From an uncultured Porphyromonadaceae bacterium (GTDB taxonomy: Bacteria > Bacteroidota > Bacteroidia > Bacteroidales > Muribaculaceae): DNA of 64,000 bases. The stretch is from the NCBI GenBank assembly GCA_947174995.1, contig CAMWLC010000006.1:1-64000 (forward strand), written 5' to 3'. Shown here in pieces: positions 34,617 through 44,024 of this stretch (the stretch's first letter is position 1; the number at the start of each line of letters is the position of its first letter). The notes below the pieces were generated by a model that was not told the DNA's origin, did no database searches, and saw nothing but the letters and a program-made list of their open reading frames with translations. The position numbers and the translations under genes are program-made.

Positions 34617-35534
34617 ATGAAAGTACTGGTTTTCACCGAAAAGCCTTTTGCGGAGGCTGCCGTAAAGGCCATCGCAAACGTGGTAAACGCTTCCGGCAAC
34701 GAGCTTGAGCTCGTGGAGCGCGGCACCCGTGAGGATCTCCTCAACGCCGTTAAGGACGCCGAGGGTCTAATCGTGCGCAGCGACGTCATCGACGCCGAAG
34801 TGATGGAGCATGCCCCCAAGCTCAAAGTGATCGTCCGCGCCGGCGCCGGCTACGATAACATCGACCTCAAGGCCGCCACGGAGCATGGCATCTGCGTCAT
34901 GAACACTCCCGGTCAGAACTCCAACGCCGTGGCCGAGCTCGTGTTCGGTATGGTAGTGATGATGTGCCGCAATCAGTATAACGGCACTTCCGGTTCCGAG
35001 CTTAAGGGCAAGTCGCTTGGCATCTACGCTTTCGGTCAGGTAGGCCGCAATGTAGCCCGCATCGCCAAGGGCTTCGACATGAAGATCGAGGCTTTGGACG
35101 TATTCGTGCCCGACGCAGTGATCGAGGCCGAGGGTGTAAAGCCCCTTCACAGCGTGGACGAGCTCTTCTCGCAGAACGACTTCGTGTCCCTCCACATCCC
35201 CGCCACTCCCGAGACCAAGGGTTCCATCGGCTATGACCTCGTGATGAAGATGCCCAAGAACGGCGTGCTCATCAACACCGCCCGCAAGGAGGTGATCGAC
35301 GAGGCCGGACTCATCAAGGCTCTTGAGGAGCGTCCCGACCTCCGCTACGTTTCCGACATCAAGCCGGCTACCGCAGAGGAGTTCGAGAAGAAGTTTGCTT
35401 CCCGCGTATTCTTCACTCCCAAGAAGATGGGTGCCCAGACCGCCGAGGCCAACTTCAACGCCGGAGTGGCCGCTGCCGAGCAGGTGATCGCCTATCTCAA
35501 GGATGGCTGGAACAAATTCCAGGTCAACAAGTAA
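34617..35534 (+). CDS. serA: D-3-phosphoglycerate dehydrogenase (short form)
   Basis: 305 aa D-2-hydroxyacid dehydrogenase without the ACT domain of longer SerA forms. The substrate Arg block is VRAGAGYDN, and the Rossmann turn is GIYAFGQVGRNVA. The second Arg is in INTARKEVIDE. Where most family members have the catalytic PHxG, this protein has TPKKMGAQTAEAN, so Lys replaces His. I recall the same TPKKMG in other Bacteroidetes SerA proteins, so it is probably a clade feature. Adjacency to serC supports the function. Confidence 0.9.
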   Translation: MKVLVFTEKPFAEAAVKAIANVVNASGNELELVERGTREDLLNAVKDAEGLIVRSDVIDAEVMEHAPKLKVIVRAGAGYDNIDLKAATEHGICVMNTPGQNSNAVAELVFGMVVMMCRNQYNGTSGSELKGKSLGIYAFGQVGRNVARIAKGFDMKIEALDVFVPDAVIEAEGVKPLHSVDELFSQNDFVSLHIPATPETKGSIGYDLVMKMPKNGVLINTARKEVIDEAGLIKALEERPDLRYVSDIKPATAEEFEKKFASRVFFTPKKMGAQTAEANFNAGVAAAEQVIAYLKDGWNKFQVNK

Positions 35535-35558
35535 ATCCCAACCAATCCGATAAATAAC

Positions 35559-35592
35559 CGGGGGCCACGCTTCTGAAGCGCGGCCCCCGTTA
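35559..35592 (+). terminator. Terminator after serC-serA
   Basis: A GC-rich hairpin with an 8-bp outer stem (CGGGGGCC/GGCCCCCG), one mismatch and a 5-bp inner stem around a CTG loop. It is followed by a weak T tract (TTACTT). It also separates serA from the convergent folE. Confidence 0.8.
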
Positions 35593-35630
35593 CTTATCGG
35601 GTCAAGCCGAAATAGCGGTGCACGATTGAT

Positions 35631-36215
35631 TTACTTTCCGAGCATTGACATGAACTCGGCGCGGAGTCCGGGATCTGTGGCGAACTTTCCGTTGTAATCG
35701 AATGTGATGGTGGAGGCATCCTGCTTCTCGACACCGCGCATCTTCATGCAGAGGTGTTCGGCGTCGCAAGTGACGATCACACCATCGTTGGGAAGGGCCT
35801 CGGACAGCAGTCGGCACACCTGAGCCGTCAGACGCTCCTGCACCTGAAGACGCCTTGCGAAAGTATCCACGATGCGGGCCAGCTTGGAGAGTCCGATCAT
35901 CTTTCCCTTGGGAATATAGCCCACGGAGACTCTTCCGAAGAATGGAAGGATATGATGCTCGCACATACTATAAAACTCTATATCCTTCACAATGACAATC
36001 TGAGAGCCTGCATGTTCAAAAACCGCCTTCTGCGCTATGGCCAGGGGATCCTGACGGTAGCCGGCGGTGATGTCTATGATGGCTTTGGCCGCCCTCTCCG
36101 GAGTCTTGAGCAGACCCTCGCGCTCGGGATCCTCACCCACCAGGCGGAGTATCTCACGGTAGTGGGATGCGATCTCCGCCACTAACTTCTCGTCGTGTGC
36201 TTCTTTACGTGCCAC
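35631..36215 (-). CDS. folE: GTP cyclohydrolase I
   Basis: 194 aa enzyme making dihydroneopterin triphosphate from GTP for folate and related pterins. Zinc and catalytic residues appear in YSMCEHHILPFFG and VTCDAEHLCMKMRGV. The C-terminal STITFDYNGKF is typical. The start is a GTG at 36215; no nearby ATG fits. It lies 7 bp after the SPOR-protein gene, in the tpiA-SPOR-folE order common in Bacteroidales. Confidence 0.95.
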   Translation of the reverse strand: MARKEAHDEKLVAEIASHYREILRLVGEDPEREGLLKTPERAAKAIIDITAGYRQDPLAIAQKAVFEHAGSQIVIVKDIEFYSMCEHHILPFFGRVSVGYIPKGKMIGLSKLARIVDTFARRLQVQERLTAQVCRLLSEALPNDGVIVTCDAEHLCMKMRGVEKQDASTITFDYNGKFATDPGLRAEFMSMLGK

Positions 36216-36222
36216 TATAACT

Positions 36223-36741
36223 TCATTTAATATTGACTATCTTGGACTTCACCACGCGCATCTCCGATGCGAACTGCGGGAAGGATGCCTTCAGCTCGCG
36301 CAGGGCGTTGTCCGCCTCATGCTGCGTGCGGAAGTTGCCTATGCGGGTATACCAGTTGGGTGAACTGGAGAAGGTGTAGACTTGTCCTCTGTATTTGGGA
36401 AACCTTGCGATTATGGCGCTTCCGCGTGCCTTGGCCCTGGCCTCGAGCGAATGTTGGTTGCGTCCGTCGCTGAACACCTGTATCCTGAACCCCGTCGTGG
36501 TCATCCCCTGGACTCTGGAGCCGCCGCTCTGCCTCTTCTGTTCGGGAGTGCTGAGCAGCAGTTCCAGCAGTTCCTGGTCGGATATGATTTCTATCCTCCC
36601 CTCCGACTCGTTCATGAGTCTTTCGGGAAACGACGGGGATTTATCGGCTCCCTCGCGCTCGCTCTGGGCGTTCAGGTGTGCCGGGCATCCTCCCGCCATC
36701 GCTGCAATCAGAAGGACTGATGTCAATGTGCGCCGTATCAT
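36223..36741 (-). CDS. SPOR domain periplasmic protein
   Basis: 172 aa. An N-terminal signal sequence carries either a lipobox-like AGGC at C19 or a type I site at LNA-QS. After a variable linker, a C-terminal SPOR domain runs from GFRIQVFSDGRNQHSLEARAKARGSAI to the end. SPOR domains bind glycan strands stripped of stem peptides, usually at division septa. It sits between tpiA (32 bp upstream) and folE, and is probably co-transcribed with both. Confidence 0.88.
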   Translation of the reverse strand: MIRRTLTSVLLIAAMAGGCPAHLNAQSEREGADKSPSFPERLMNESEGRIEIISDQELLELLLSTPEQKRQSGGSRVQGMTTTGFRIQVFSDGRNQHSLEARAKARGSAIIARFPKYRGQVYTFSSSPNWYTRIGNFRTQHEADNALRELKASFPQFASEMRVVKSKIVNIK

Positions 36742-36773
36742 ATCCGTAATCTGTTCGTGTGTGTTGGCTTTAA

Positions 36774-37529
36774 TCAGTTGAAGGCCTCGATGATGCCCAT
36801 GAAGCTGTCAGCTTGCAGGGCGGCGCCCCCGATTAGACCGCCGTCTACGTCGGGCTTGGCGAAGAGCTCCTTGGCGTTGGAGGGCTTGCAGCTGCCGCCA
36901 TATAGGATGGAGGTGTTGTCAGCGATCTCCTTGCCATACTTCTCTTCGATGACCTTGCGGATATGGGCGTGCATGTCCTGCGCCTGCTCCGCAGTAGCGG
37001 TCTTGCCCGTGCCGATGGCCCATACGGGTTCGTATGCCACGATTATCTTGCCGAAGTCCTCGGGGGAGAGGGAGAAAAGGGCCTCGATCTGAGAGCTTAC
37101 CACATCGTTGTAGCTGCCGTTCTCGCGCTCCTCAAGCACCTCGCCCACGCAGAAGATGGGCATCAGGCCGTTGGCAAGTGCGAGTTTGGTCTTGGCGAGA
37201 AGCTGCTCGTTGTTCTCGCCGAAGTACTGGCGACGCTCGCTGTGGCCGAGTATGACGTACTGCGCACCGGTTGATTTCACCATGGCTGCGCTCACCTCTC
37301 CGGTATATGCACCCTTCTCATGCTCGGAGCAGTTTTCGGCACCGAGGCCGAGCACCTCCTTGTCGATCACGCCATGTACGGAAGTGAGATGCGTGAAGGG
37401 CACGCACACGATCACATCGCAGTTCGGCTTGTTGGCCAGAAGCAGCGTGTTGATGTCATTAGCGAGTTCCACACCCTCGTCAAGAGTGGTGTTCATTTTC
37501 CAGTTGCCTGCAACAATGTTCTTTCTCAT
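36774..37529 (-). CDS. tpiA: Triosephosphate isomerase
   Basis: 251 aa glycolytic TIM-barrel enzyme. Catalytic residues are visible: Lys in AGNWKMN, His in ILGHSERR and Glu in [11 protein letters not shown]. The phosphate loop reads [14 protein letters not shown]. It is the first gene of tpiA-SPOR-folE, divergent from uvrB. Confidence 0.98.
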   Translation of the reverse strand: MRKNIVAGNWKMNTTLDEGVELANDINTLLLANKPNCDVIVCVPFTHLTSVHGVIDKEVLGLGAENCSEHEKGAYTGEVSAAMVKSTGAQYVILGHSERRQYFGENNEQLLAKTKLALANGLMPIFCVGEVLEERENGSYNDVVSSQIEALFSLSPEDFGKIIVAYEPVWAIGTGKTATAEQAQDMHAHIRKVIEEKYGKEIADNTSILYGGSCKPSNAKELFAKPDVDGGLIGGAALQADSFMGIIEAFN

Positions 37530-37600
37530 AGTTTTTTTACCTTCGTTTGTCCGGGGAAGGGAGCCTGCTGTCGGTGCCGCCCCCGGAAGTTATTGAACTG

Positions 37601-37608
37601 CAAAGTTA
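37601..37608 (-). promoter_or_regulatory. Candidate -7 box for tpiA
   Basis: The complement is TAACTTTG, matching TAnnTTTG, 71 bp upstream of the tpiA ATG. No clear -33 box is visible at the usual distance. Confidence 0.45.
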
Positions 37609-37714
37609 CAAATTTCCCCGCACAATTCCTATATATCACCCCTTATTTGTTGGCTCCTCTACCGGTGTTTTCCGAATTTTATCCGCCGAGTGCCGATATA
37701 TCGGATTTTTTCGC

Positions 37715-37722
37715 TAAATTTG
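37715..37722 (+). promoter_or_regulatory. -7 box of uvrB, placed for a leaderless transcript
   Basis: TAAATTTG ends 5 nt before the uvrB ATG (37728). Transcription from this box would begin at or within a base or two of the start codon. Confidence 0.5.
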
Positions 37723-37727
37723 CAGTT

Positions 37728-39845
37728 ATGGATTTCAAGTTGAATTCTAACTATCTCCCTACGGGAGACCAGCCGGAGGCCATCGCCGAGCTCGTCCAGG
37801 GTGTCGAGTCCGGCATGGCGCATCAGACCCTTCTCGGTGTCACCGGCTCCGGCAAGACCTTCACGATGGCCAATGTCATCAAGGAGGTGCGACGCCCTAC
37901 CCTGATCCTGAGCCATAACAAGACCCTCGCGGCCCAGCTGTACGGAGAGATGAAGAACTTCTTTCCGGACAACTCCGTGCAGTATTTCGTAAGCTATTAC
38001 GACTACTATCAGCCGGAGGCCTATATACCCTCCTCCGACAAGTATATTGAGAAAGACCTCATGATCAACGACCGCATTGAGCGTCTCCGCCTCTCCACGG
38101 TGGCCGCCCTCCTTTCTGGACGCAGAGACGTGGTGGTCGTCTCTTCGGTCTCCTGCATCTACGGTATGGGAAATCCCGAAGACTTCACGCAAAGCGTGGT
38201 GCGCGTTTCCACAGGCGACCGCATATCCCGCAATGCCTTCCTGCGCAAACTCGTTGACTCCCTCTATTCCCGTTCCGACATTGAGTTGGGGCCGGGGCAG
38301 TTCCGCGCCAAGGGGGATACCGTGGACATTCGTCTCAGTTTCGAGGATATCCAGCTGCGCGTGATGTTCTGGGGGGATGAGATAGAGAAAATCCAGACCG
38401 TTGACCCGCAGACCGGACTGGTACTCACGCAGCTCGACGGCTTCAACATCTACCCGGCCAATATCTTCGTGCCCTCGAAGGAGCGCACGCTATCCGCTGT
38501 CAATCAGATCTCCCTCGACCTTGGGGCGCAATGCGAGTTTTTCCGAAACGAGGGGAAGCTCCTTGAGGCCGAGAGGCTTCGTGAGCGAGTGACTTATGAC
38601 GTGGAGATGATAAAGGAACTCGGGAGCTGCTCAGGTATAGAAAACTATTCGCGCTATTTCGATGGTCGCGAACCCGGTATGCGTCCCTTCTGTCTGCTTG
38701 ACTACTTCCCGCAGGATTTCCTCACGATAATTGACGAGAGCCACGTGACTCTCCCTCAGCTTCGCGCCATGTATGGCGGCGACCTCTCCCGTAAGATGAA
38801 TCTCGTCGAGTATGGATTCCGTCTGCCGGCAGCCCTTGACAACCGCCCGCTGAAGTTTGACGAGTTCGAGCGCCTCACTCCGCAGACGATATATGTATCC
38901 GCCACTCCGGGCGACTACGAGTTGCAGCAGAGCGAAGGCGTGTTCACCGAGCAGATCATACGTCCCACCGGCCTTCTCGATCCGGAGATAGAGGTAAGGG
39001 CCACCATGAATCAGATCGATGACCTCATGGAGGAAATACGCCGCCGCACCGAGGCGGCCGAGCGCACACTCGTCACGACCCTGACAAAGCGCATGGCCGA
39101 AGAGCTTGACGCCCATCTAAGGCGCTGGGGCGTGAAGTGCGCGTATATCCACAGCGATGTCGACACCCTTGAGCGCATAAGGATTCTTGAGGATCTCCGC
39201 GCCGGCGAATATGATGTCCTTATCGGCGTAAATCTGCTGCGCGAGGGCCTCGACCTTCCGGAGGTCAGCCTTGTGGCCATTTTGGATGCCGACAAGGAGG
39301 GTTTCCTGCGCAATCACCGCTCGCTGACACAGACCGCGGGACGTGCCGCGCGTAATATCCACGGCAAGGTAATAATGTATGCCGACCGCATCACCGACTC
39401 CATGCAGCTCACCATCGACGAGACGGAACGCCGCAGGGCCAAGCAGATGCTTTACAATGAGGCAAACGGCATAACGCCCACTCCCATCGTGAAGAAGATG
39501 CAGCAGGACCTCATCGATCTCTACGGAGGAGGGGGAGAGCAGGAGAAACAGCCCATCGGCAAACTCGCCGGAAGAACCCCCGAAGCACCGCACAAGAAAC
39601 TTACTCAACCCTCCGGCTCACCGCGTCCTTATATAGAGGAGCAGGAGCGTCCGTCTGAATATGCAGCTGACCCGGTGACGGAGTATATGACCGGAAGCGA
39701 ACTCGAAAGGCGCATCAACCGTGTCAACGCCGATATGGTAGCGGCTGCCAAGCGCACGGATTTTATCGAGGCCGCAAGGCTGCGTGACGAACTTCTGGCC
39801 CTTCAGGCCCTACTAAAGCAGAAAGAAAATGTCGGACTCCAATAA
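37728..39845 (+). CDS. uvrB: Excinuclease ABC subunit B
   Basis: 705 aa. The ORF-track start at 37320 is wrong: the conserved N-terminus FKLNSNYLPTGDQPEAI begins at the ATG 37728. It is the helicase-like damage-verification subunit of nucleotide excision repair. Walker A is GVTGSGKTFTMA, the beta-hairpin region YYDYYQPEAYIPSSDKYIEKD, and motif VI is QTAGRAARN. A C-terminal UVR domain (ELERRINRVNADMVAAAKRTDFIEAARLRDEL) contacts UvrC. Its last 17 bp overlap ygiQ. Confidence 0.97.
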   Translation: MDFKLNSNYLPTGDQPEAIAELVQGVESGMAHQTLLGVTGSGKTFTMANVIKEVRRPTLILSHNKTLAAQLYGEMKNFFPDNSVQYFVSYYDYYQPEAYIPSSDKYIEKDLMINDRIERLRLSTVAALLSGRRDVVVVSSVSCIYGMGNPEDFTQSVVRVSTGDRISRNAFLRKLVDSLYSRSDIELGPGQFRAKGDTVDIRLSFEDIQLRVMFWGDEIEKIQTVDPQTGLVLTQLDGFNIYPANIFVPSKERTLSAVNQISLDLGAQCEFFRNEGKLLEAERLRERVTYDVEMIKELGSCSGIENYSRYFDGREPGMRPFCLLDYFPQDFLTIIDESHVTLPQLRAMYGGDLSRKMNLVEYGFRLPAALDNRPLKFDEFERLTPQTIYVSATPGDYELQQSEGVFTEQIIRPTGLLDPEIEVRATMNQIDDLMEEIRRRTEAAERTLVTTLTKRMAEELDAHLRRWGVKCAYIHSDVDTLERIRILEDLRAGEYDVLIGVNLLREGLDLPEVSLVAILDADKEGFLRNHRSLTQTAGRAARNIHGKVIMYADRITDSMQLTIDETERRRAKQMLYNEANGITPTPIVKKMQQDLIDLYGGGGEQEKQPIGKLAGRTPEAPHKKLTQPSGSPRPYIEEQERPSEYAADPVTEYMTGSELERRINRVNADMVAAAKRTDFIEAARLRDELLALQALLKQKENVGLQ

Positions 39846-41802
39846 AACTCCGGGCTCTGTGCCCCCGTTCAAGCGGACGGATTTTCTCCCGACCACTGCC
39901 GATGAAATCAAGGCATTGGGATGGGATCGCCCCGACATCATCATTTTCTCCGGCGATGCATACGTGGATCATCCCTCCTTCGGAGCCGCCGTTATCGGCA
40001 GGACGCTCCGGGCGGCGGGATACAGAGTGGCCATAGTGCCGCAACCCAACTGGCGCGATGACCTGAGGGACTTCAGGAAACTCGGTGCGCCGCGTCTCTT
40101 CTTCGGAGTGTCCGCGGGTGCCATGGACTCCATGGTGAATCATTACACGGCCAACCGTCGTCTGCGCCATGACGATGCCTATACTCCGGGAGGACGTCAC
40201 GGGATGCGCCCGGACTATCCGACAATTGTCTACACAAAAATACTGAAGGAGCTTTATCCCGATGTTCCGGTCATAGCCGGAGGTATCGAGGCCTCCCTCC
40301 GCAGGGTGGCCCACTACGACTATTGGCAAGACAAGCTCAGACCCTCGATTCTCGCCGATTGCGGTGCCGACATGATTTCCTACGGCATGGGTGAGAAAAC
40401 GATGCGCCTGATCGCCGACCGACTCGCCGCCGGGGAAAAAATTGAAGAGTTGACGGATATTCCCCAGACCCTCTTCTTCTCGGACGGCATCCCGGGCCAG
40501 AGCGACATAGTGCTTCATTCTTTCGAGGAGTGTCTGAAAGACAAAAGGAAGCAGTCGGAGAATTTCCGCCATGTGGAGGAGGAATCCAACAGAGTGGAGG
40601 GGGCGGTGATATGGCAGTCCACCGCAGGACGCATGATACGCATCAATCCGATGTGGCCGCCGATGTCTCCCGGCGAGATCGATACCTCCTTCGACCTTCC
40701 TTATACTCGTGTGCCCCATCCGCGATACAAAGGGAAGGTCATCCCGGCTTACGAGATGATACGCCACTCCATCAACCTTCATCGCGGATGCTTCGGCGGG
40801 TGTGCTTTCTGCACCATCTCCGCCCATCAGGGGAAGTTCATTGCCTCACGCTCGAAGGAATCCATTCTCCGCGAGGCCAGGGCAGTGACACAAATGGAGG
40901 ATTTCAAGGGATACATCTCAGACCTGGGGGGGCCCTCGGCCAATATGTATGCCATGGGAGGACGCGACAGAAACATCTGCGCACGCTGCCGCCGCCCCTC
41001 TTGCCTTCACCCCGCGCCATGTCCCAATCTGAACACGGATCACGCCCCCCTGCTTGACATCTATCATGCAGTAGACGCGTTGCCCGGCATCAAAAAATCA
41101 TTTGTTGGGAGCGGCGTGCGATATGACCTCGCCATGGCCCCCTGCGCGGACAGCGGTACCGCCGCGACCAACCGCCGCTATATGCGCGAACTAATCGAGC
41201 ACCACGTTAGCGGACGTCTGAAAGTGGCTCCCGAGCACACCTCCGACTCCGTACTCAATATAATGCGCAAGCCCTCCTTCGAGCAGTTCCGGGAGTTCAA
41301 GCGCATTTTCGACGATGTGAACCGTCGGGCAGGTCTGCGCCAGCAGCTCATACCCTATTTCATCTCCTCGCATCCCGGTTGCACCGAGGAGGATATGGCC
41401 CAGCTTGCCGTCATAACCAAGGGTCTTGATTTCCACCTCGAACAGGTGCAGGATTTCACCCCCACACCCATGACCGTGGCAACGGAAATATATTACACCG
41501 GCATCCACCCCTACACCGGAGAGAGGGTCTACACAGCCCGCACCGAGCAACAGAAACTCGCCCAACGCCGATTCTTCTTCTGGTATAAGCCGGAGGCCCG
41601 GCGCGAGATCATAGACGAATTGCGCCGGCTCCACCGGCCCGACCTGATCTCCGCACTATATCCCGATAACCCGAAATACTTTAATAACAACCCTAAATCT
41701 AAAAAACACCGACATGATGAATCTAAAGACAGCCGCGTCAGCCGCTCTGCTGATACCGGCCGTTCTCGCTCCGGGCTGCAAGGAAGCAGACGGAAAAGAT
41801 GA
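39829..41802 (+). CDS. YgiQ family radical SAM protein
   Basis: 657 aa. The N-terminal YgiQ domain (about 1-290) precedes a radical-SAM core with HRGCFGGCAFCTISAHQG (CxxxCxxC). A second cysteine cluster, CARCRRPSCLHPAPCPN, follows. The family's reaction is not known. The final 35 or so residues are Arg/Ser-rich, unlike the conserved part. They are encoded in sequence that also encodes, in another frame, the start of the S9 peptidase (89-bp overlap). It also overlaps uvrB by 17 bp. Confidence 0.88.
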   Translation: MSDSNKTPGSVPPFKRTDFLPTTADEIKALGWDRPDIIIFSGDAYVDHPSFGAAVIGRTLRAAGYRVAIVPQPNWRDDLRDFRKLGAPRLFFGVSAGAMDSMVNHYTANRRLRHDDAYTPGGRHGMRPDYPTIVYTKILKELYPDVPVIAGGIEASLRRVAHYDYWQDKLRPSILADCGADMISYGMGEKTMRLIADRLAAGEKIEELTDIPQTLFFSDGIPGQSDIVLHSFEECLKDKRKQSENFRHVEEESNRVEGAVIWQSTAGRMIRINPMWPPMSPGEIDTSFDLPYTRVPHPRYKGKVIPAYEMIRHSINLHRGCFGGCAFCTISAHQGKFIASRSKESILREARAVTQMEDFKGYISDLGGPSANMYAMGGRDRNICARCRRPSCLHPAPCPNLNTDHAPLLDIYHAVDALPGIKKSFVGSGVRYDLAMAPCADSGTAATNRRYMRELIEHHVSGRLKVAPEHTSDSVLNIMRKPSFEQFREFKRIFDDVNRRAGLRQQLIPYFISSHPGCTEEDMAQLAVITKGLDFHLEQVQDFTPTPMTVATEIYYTGIHPYTGERVYTARTEQQKLAQRRFFFWYKPEARREIIDELRRLHRPDLISALYPDNPKYFNNNPKSKKHRHDESKDSRVSRSADTGRSRSGLQGSRRKR

Positions 41803-43846
41803 CAACGTCATCGAGAAGGCCGACATCGAGATCGTAGACGGTATGCTCACACCCGAAGTGCTCGAGGCCATGGGGCGTCTCGGCGAGGCGCTCCCCTCGC
41901 CCGACGGCAAGACTATCGCCTTCACCCTCACCTACGAGAGCATCGAGGAAAACAAAGGCAATTCGGAAATCTACACCATCAATGCCGATGGCTCCAACAT
42001 GAAGCGCCTCACCAAAACCGCCTCTTCCGAGGGAAACCTCCAGTGGATAGAGAATGGCGAGCGCCTCGCCTTCATAGGCAAGGAAGGAGCCGACTCCAAA
42101 CCGCAGATATTCTCCATGAAACCTGACGGTTCCGACAGGAAGCGTCACTCTGATGTGGAGAGCGGTGTGGACTGCTTCGTTATTTCTCCCGATGGCAAGA
42201 AGGTGGTGTTCGCAACTCAGATCAAACCTTTCAACCAAGACACGACTCTCTTCGAGGGGCTCCCCAAAACCACAGGACGTCTCGTCAACGACCTGATGTA
42301 CAAGCATTGGGACGAGTGGGTGACGGAGATTCCTCATCCTTTCGTGGCCGGCTTCAGCGTATCGGAGGATGAACTTGACGATGCACAGGACATTATGGCT
42401 GACGAGCCTTTCGAGTGCCCGATGAAACCCTTCGGCGGAGTGGATGCTTTCGCATGGTCGCCTGACAGCCGTCAGCTCGTCTACGTGTCGCGCAAGCTCA
42501 CGGGAATGGAGTATTCCTTCTCCACCGACAGCAATCTCTATCTCTATGACCTGGAGAAGAAATCCACGGAGTGCCTCACCGAGGGGATGGAGGGCTACGA
42601 CACGGATCCCGTGTTCTCCCCCGACGGCTCGCAGCTCGCATGGCTTTCGATGAAGACCCCGAAATTCGAGAGCGACAAAAAGCGCCTGATGATGCTCGAT
42701 ATGAAGAGCCGCTCCATGCGCGACCTCACTGAAAACTGGGATTACTGGCCCGAAGGCCTGGCTTGGGATAAAGACGGCAAGTCAATCGTCTTCAACGGAT
42801 ATTACGAGGGCACCGAGCCGGTATTCAGAATCAACACCACCACCTGCGCTATCGACACTATTGCCGCCGGACAGTATGACTACTCCTCCGTTCATCCTCT
42901 CGCCGACGGCTCCGTGATCGCAATGCGCAACTCCATGGTTGTGCCGAGGGACATTGTGGCAATCGCCAAGGGTGAAGTGAAGCAACTCACCGAAATCAAC
43001 AAGGACATCCTCGCTAAACTTGCCGAGGTCAAGGTGGAGAAGCGCATGGTACCCACTTCTGACGGCAAGATGATGACCTGCTGGGTGGTGCTTCCCCCGA
43101 ATTTCGACGAGACAAAGCAGTATCCGGCCCTTCTCTACTGCCAGGGCGGACCGCAGCAGGCTGTAAGCCAGTTCTGGAGCTACCGATGGAATTTCCGCAT
43201 CATGGCGGCCAATGGATATGTGATTATCGCTCCCAATCGCCGCGGCGTGCCCGGTTTCGGCGAGGAGTGGAACCGTCAGATCTCGGGTGATTACGGCGGT
43301 CAGAACATGCGTGACTATCTCGCGGCCACAGACTATATCGCATCGCAGCCATACGTGGACGAGAAACGCGTCGGCGCCATCGGCGCAAGCTACGGCGGTT
43401 TCTCCGTGTACTGGCTTGCGGGCCACAACGAGGGCCGTTTCGCCGCTCTCATCGCCCACGCCGGAATCTTCAATATCGAAGCCCAGTATCTGGAGACAGA
43501 GGAAATGTGGTTTGCCGATTTCGATATGGGTGGCCCCTACTGGGACACCGGGAACGCCACCGCGCAGCGCACTTTCGCCAATTCGCCCCACCGCTTCGTC
43601 AACAACTGGACCGCGCCGATGCTCATCACCGTGGGTGAACTCGACTACCGCATCCTCGCCTCCCAGGGCATGATGGCCTTCAACGCCGCGAAGATGCACG
43701 GTCTGGAGGCTGAAATGCTCGTATTCCCGGATGAAAACCACTGGGTAATCAAACCCCAGAACGCCATCCTCTGGCAGCGCACTTTCTTCCGCTTCCTTGA
43801 CAAGTATCTGAAAAAGGGTGCCCGGACACAACCCGAGGCTAAATAA
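41714..43846 (+). CDS. S9 family prolyl-oligopeptidase-type peptidase
   Basis: 710 aa. A signal sequence (MMNLKTAASAALLIPAVLAPGC) ends in a possible lipobox Cys. A WD40-like beta-propeller follows (about 45-430), then an alpha/beta-hydrolase domain. The catalytic triad is S559 (GASYGGF), D644 (GELDYRI) and H676 (DENHW). Related periplasmic Bacteroidetes enzymes cut dipeptides or acyl-aminoacyl bonds in peptide feeding. The first 89 bp overlap the ygiQ 3' end; either of two tandem ATG codons (41714, 41717) may start it. Confidence 0.9.
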   Translation: MMNLKTAASAALLIPAVLAPGCKEADGKDDNVIEKADIEIVDGMLTPEVLEAMGRLGEALPSPDGKTIAFTLTYESIEENKGNSEIYTINADGSNMKRLTKTASSEGNLQWIENGERLAFIGKEGADSKPQIFSMKPDGSDRKRHSDVESGVDCFVISPDGKKVVFATQIKPFNQDTTLFEGLPKTTGRLVNDLMYKHWDEWVTEIPHPFVAGFSVSEDELDDAQDIMADEPFECPMKPFGGVDAFAWSPDSRQLVYVSRKLTGMEYSFSTDSNLYLYDLEKKSTECLTEGMEGYDTDPVFSPDGSQLAWLSMKTPKFESDKKRLMMLDMKSRSMRDLTENWDYWPEGLAWDKDGKSIVFNGYYEGTEPVFRINTTTCAIDTIAAGQYDYSSVHPLADGSVIAMRNSMVVPRDIVAIAKGEVKQLTEINKDILAKLAEVKVEKRMVPTSDGKMMTCWVVLPPNFDETKQYPALLYCQGGPQQAVSQFWSYRWNFRIMAANGYVIIAPNRRGVPGFGEEWNRQISGDYGGQNMRDYLAATDYIASQPYVDEKRVGAIGASYGGFSVYWLAGHNEGRFAALIAHAGIFNIEAQYLETEEMWFADFDMGGPYWDTGNATAQRTFANSPHRFVNNWTAPMLITVGELDYRILASQGMMAFNAAKMHGLEAEMLVFPDENHWVIKPQNAILWQRTFFRFLDKYLKKGARTQPEAK

Positions 43847-43877
43847 TCCACTGACCCTCAAAAATTTGAATGATACC

Positions 43878-43916
43878 AAGGGACATCTTCGGAAATTCCA
43901 TCCGCGGATGTCCCTT
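43878..43916 (+). terminator. Hairpin after the S9 peptidase gene
   Basis: AAGGGACATC (43878-43887) pairs with GATGTCCCTT (43907-43916), with an inner CGGA/TCCG helix. A pyrimidine-rich CCCATTTCTTTC follows. It probably ends the uvrB-ygiQ-S9 transcript. Confidence 0.65.
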
Positions 43917-43958
43917 CCCATTTCTTTCGTCCCAAAGAAGAAATACCCGATTCAGGGT

Positions 43959-43990
43959 ATTGCGCACACGGAGGCTTTTTAATACTTTTG
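43959..43990 (+). promoter_or_regulatory. feoAB promoter
   Basis: TACTTTTG at 43983-43990 with ATTG (3/4 of TTTG) at 43959-43962, spacer 20 bp. The feoAB ATG is 34 bp downstream. No clear Fur box was recognised. Confidence 0.6.
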
Positions 43991-44024
43991 CACTCCGAAC
44001 ACCACAAAAGTTTGACACTGATAT

